Shown here piece after piece: positions 5,340 to 6,133 of a stretch of 6,133 nucleotides of DNA; positions within the stretch are counted from its first letter, which is position 1; each line of letters begins with the position of its first letter. Both the position numbers and the translations under genes were made by a program. The notes under the pieces are model-generated. The model saw only the letters and a list, made by a program, of their open reading frames with translations. It did no database searches and was not told the DNA's origin. Origin of the DNA: Holophagaceae bacterium UBA706 (GTDB taxonomy: Bacteria; Acidobacteriota; Holophagae; Holophagales; Holophagaceae); contig DBME01000212.1 of NCBI GenBank assembly GCA_002298155.1, positions 1 through 6,133 on the forward strand, read 5' to 3'.

Positions 5340-6133
5340 ATGGGAAAAAAAACCAGCCGGAGGGGTCCGGAACCTGCGGCCGCCGTTCCATCCGGGAAGG
5401 ATGCGGGAGCGTTCCCGGTCGTGGGGATCGGCGCCTCGGCGGGGGGGCTTGAGGCGCTGGACGAATTCCTCCGGCATCTGCCCGGCGCCACCGGCATGGC
5501 CTTCGTGGTGGTGCAGCACCTGGATCCTTCGCGGCCGGGCATCATGGCCGAACTGCTCCAGCGGGCCACGTCCCGGGTGGTGGCCCAGGCCACGGAACGC
5601 ATGAAGCTGAAGCCCGACCATGTCTACGTGATCCCCCCGAACCGGGACCTGTCCGTCCTGCAGGGCACGCTCCACCTTTCACCGCCCGCCGAGCCCCACG
5701 GGCTGAGGCTTCCCATCAACTCCTTCTTCCAGTCCCTGGCCAAGGACCTCGGCCCGCGGGCGGTGGGGGTGGTCCTGTCCGGCATGGGTTCGGACGGCAC
5801 CCTCGGCCTGCGGGCCATCAAGGACGCCGGGGGTCTGTGCCTGGTGGAAGACCCCGCCTCCGCACGGTTCGACAGCATGCCCAGGAGCGCCATCGAGGCA
5901 GGACTGGCCGACCTGGTGGCACCGGCGGAAGAACTGCCCGCCAAGATCATCGACTATCTCCAGCACGCCGCCCGTACCCGCACCAAGACCGATGTCCCCC
6001 TGGAAGAAAAAGACCAGAGCGCCCTGGAGAAGGTCCTGATACTGTTGCGGGCCAGGACCAGCCACGACTTCTCCCTGTACAAGAAGACCACCATGTACCG
6101 ACGGATCGAGCGGCGCATGGGGATTCACCAGAT
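5340..6133 (+). CDS. CheB/CheR fusion protein (methylesterase-methyltransferase), 5' part, runs off the window
   Basis: An open frame of 264 complete codons continues past the last base. After a basic, low-complexity tail (1-23), residues about 25-205 form a CheB methylesterase domain that in chemotaxis removes methyl groups from receptor glutamates. The catalytic triad is visible: Ser33 in GIGASAGG, His60 in VVQHLDP and Asp152 in GMGSDG, with spacing like that of classical CheB (Ser164, His190, Asp286). No receiver domain precedes it, unlike classical CheB, so Asp phosphorylation cannot relieve inhibition here. From about 225 the helical CheR N-terminal domain begins (DQSALEKVLILL, then SLYKKTTMYRRIERRM, typical of CheR binding helices). 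Known relatives continue with the CheR S-adenosylmethionine domain and often coiled-coil, PAS and kinase modules; those lie outside this window. It is cytoplasmic. The N-terminal codons contain an 8-A run. The role could be chemotaxis or a non-motility chemosensory pathway; no receptor, CheA or CheW gene is in view. Confidence 0.94.
   Translation, partial: MGKKTSRRGPEPAAAVPSGKDAGAFPVVGIGASAGGLEALDEFLRHLPGATGMAFVVVQHLDPSRPGIMAELLQRATSRVVAQATERMKLKPDHVYVIPPNRDLSVLQGTLHLSPPAEPHGLRLPINSFFQSLAKDLGPRAVGVVLSGMGSDGTLGLRAIKDAGGLCLVEDPASARFDSMPRSAIEAGLADLVAPAEELPAKIIDYLQHAARTRTKTDVPLEEKDQSALEKVLILLRARTSHDFSLYKKTTMYRRIERRMGIHQ

Noticed and set aside
5441..5447. Seven-G run in the CheB GASAGG motif as a phase-variation tract
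   Set aside because: It encodes conserved catalytic-loop glycines and runs of six or seven G or C occur elsewhere in this GC-rich window, so it is not unusual here.
5023..5604. A 193-codon plus-strand frame spanning the divergent region and the CheB start
   Set aside because: It is out of frame with the CheB domain, which carries the intact Ser-His-Asp triad, and it begins inside the protease signal-peptide region.

Overview
This is a GC-rich, densely coded bacterial window with four protein-coding genes and no RNA gene, CRISPR array or insertion sequence that I can see. GC content, codon use and the mix of PAS-rich hybrid kinase, CheB/CheR fusion and exported S41 protease suit an environmental Gram-negative such as an Acidobacteriota (Holophaga/Geothrix-like) or a deltaproteobacterial lineage. 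That placement is an inference from style of gene content; nothing in the window fixes the taxon.

Layout. Positions 1-87 are a short leader with a 7-bp inverted repeat and a ribosome binding site. Positions 88-2955 (+) encode a soluble hybrid histidine kinase with order PAS-PAS-GAF-PAS-HisKA-HATPase-receiver. Forty bases downstream, 2996-3781 (+) encodes a single-domain FAD/NAD(P)-binding ferredoxin reductase-type flavoprotein, probably co-transcribed with the kinase. Its 3' end overlaps by 20 bp the 3' end of a convergent gene, 3762-5138 (-), which encodes an exported lipoprotein of the S41 (C-terminal processing) peptidase family with a PDZ domain. A 201-bp divergent intergenic region (5139-5339) with a perfect palindrome and a strong GC hairpin separates it from 5340-6133 (+), the 5' part of a CheB/CheR fusion gene that runs off the window end.

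How they fit together. Two of the four genes are signal-transduction proteins: a cytoplasmic multi-sensor phosphorelay kinase and a CheB-type methylesterase fused to a CheR-type methyltransferase. The reductase could supply or report redox state next to the kinase, but the sequence does not show a functional link beyond gene order. The S41 lipoprotein is on the other strand and is likely an independent envelope-protease unit.

Novelty. All four genes belong to known families with intact catalytic motifs. I see no clearly undescribed system. The points most worth a second look are the poly-A tract at the start of the CheB/CheR gene, the inverted repeats in the gaps, the convergent overlap and the kinase-reductase pairing.
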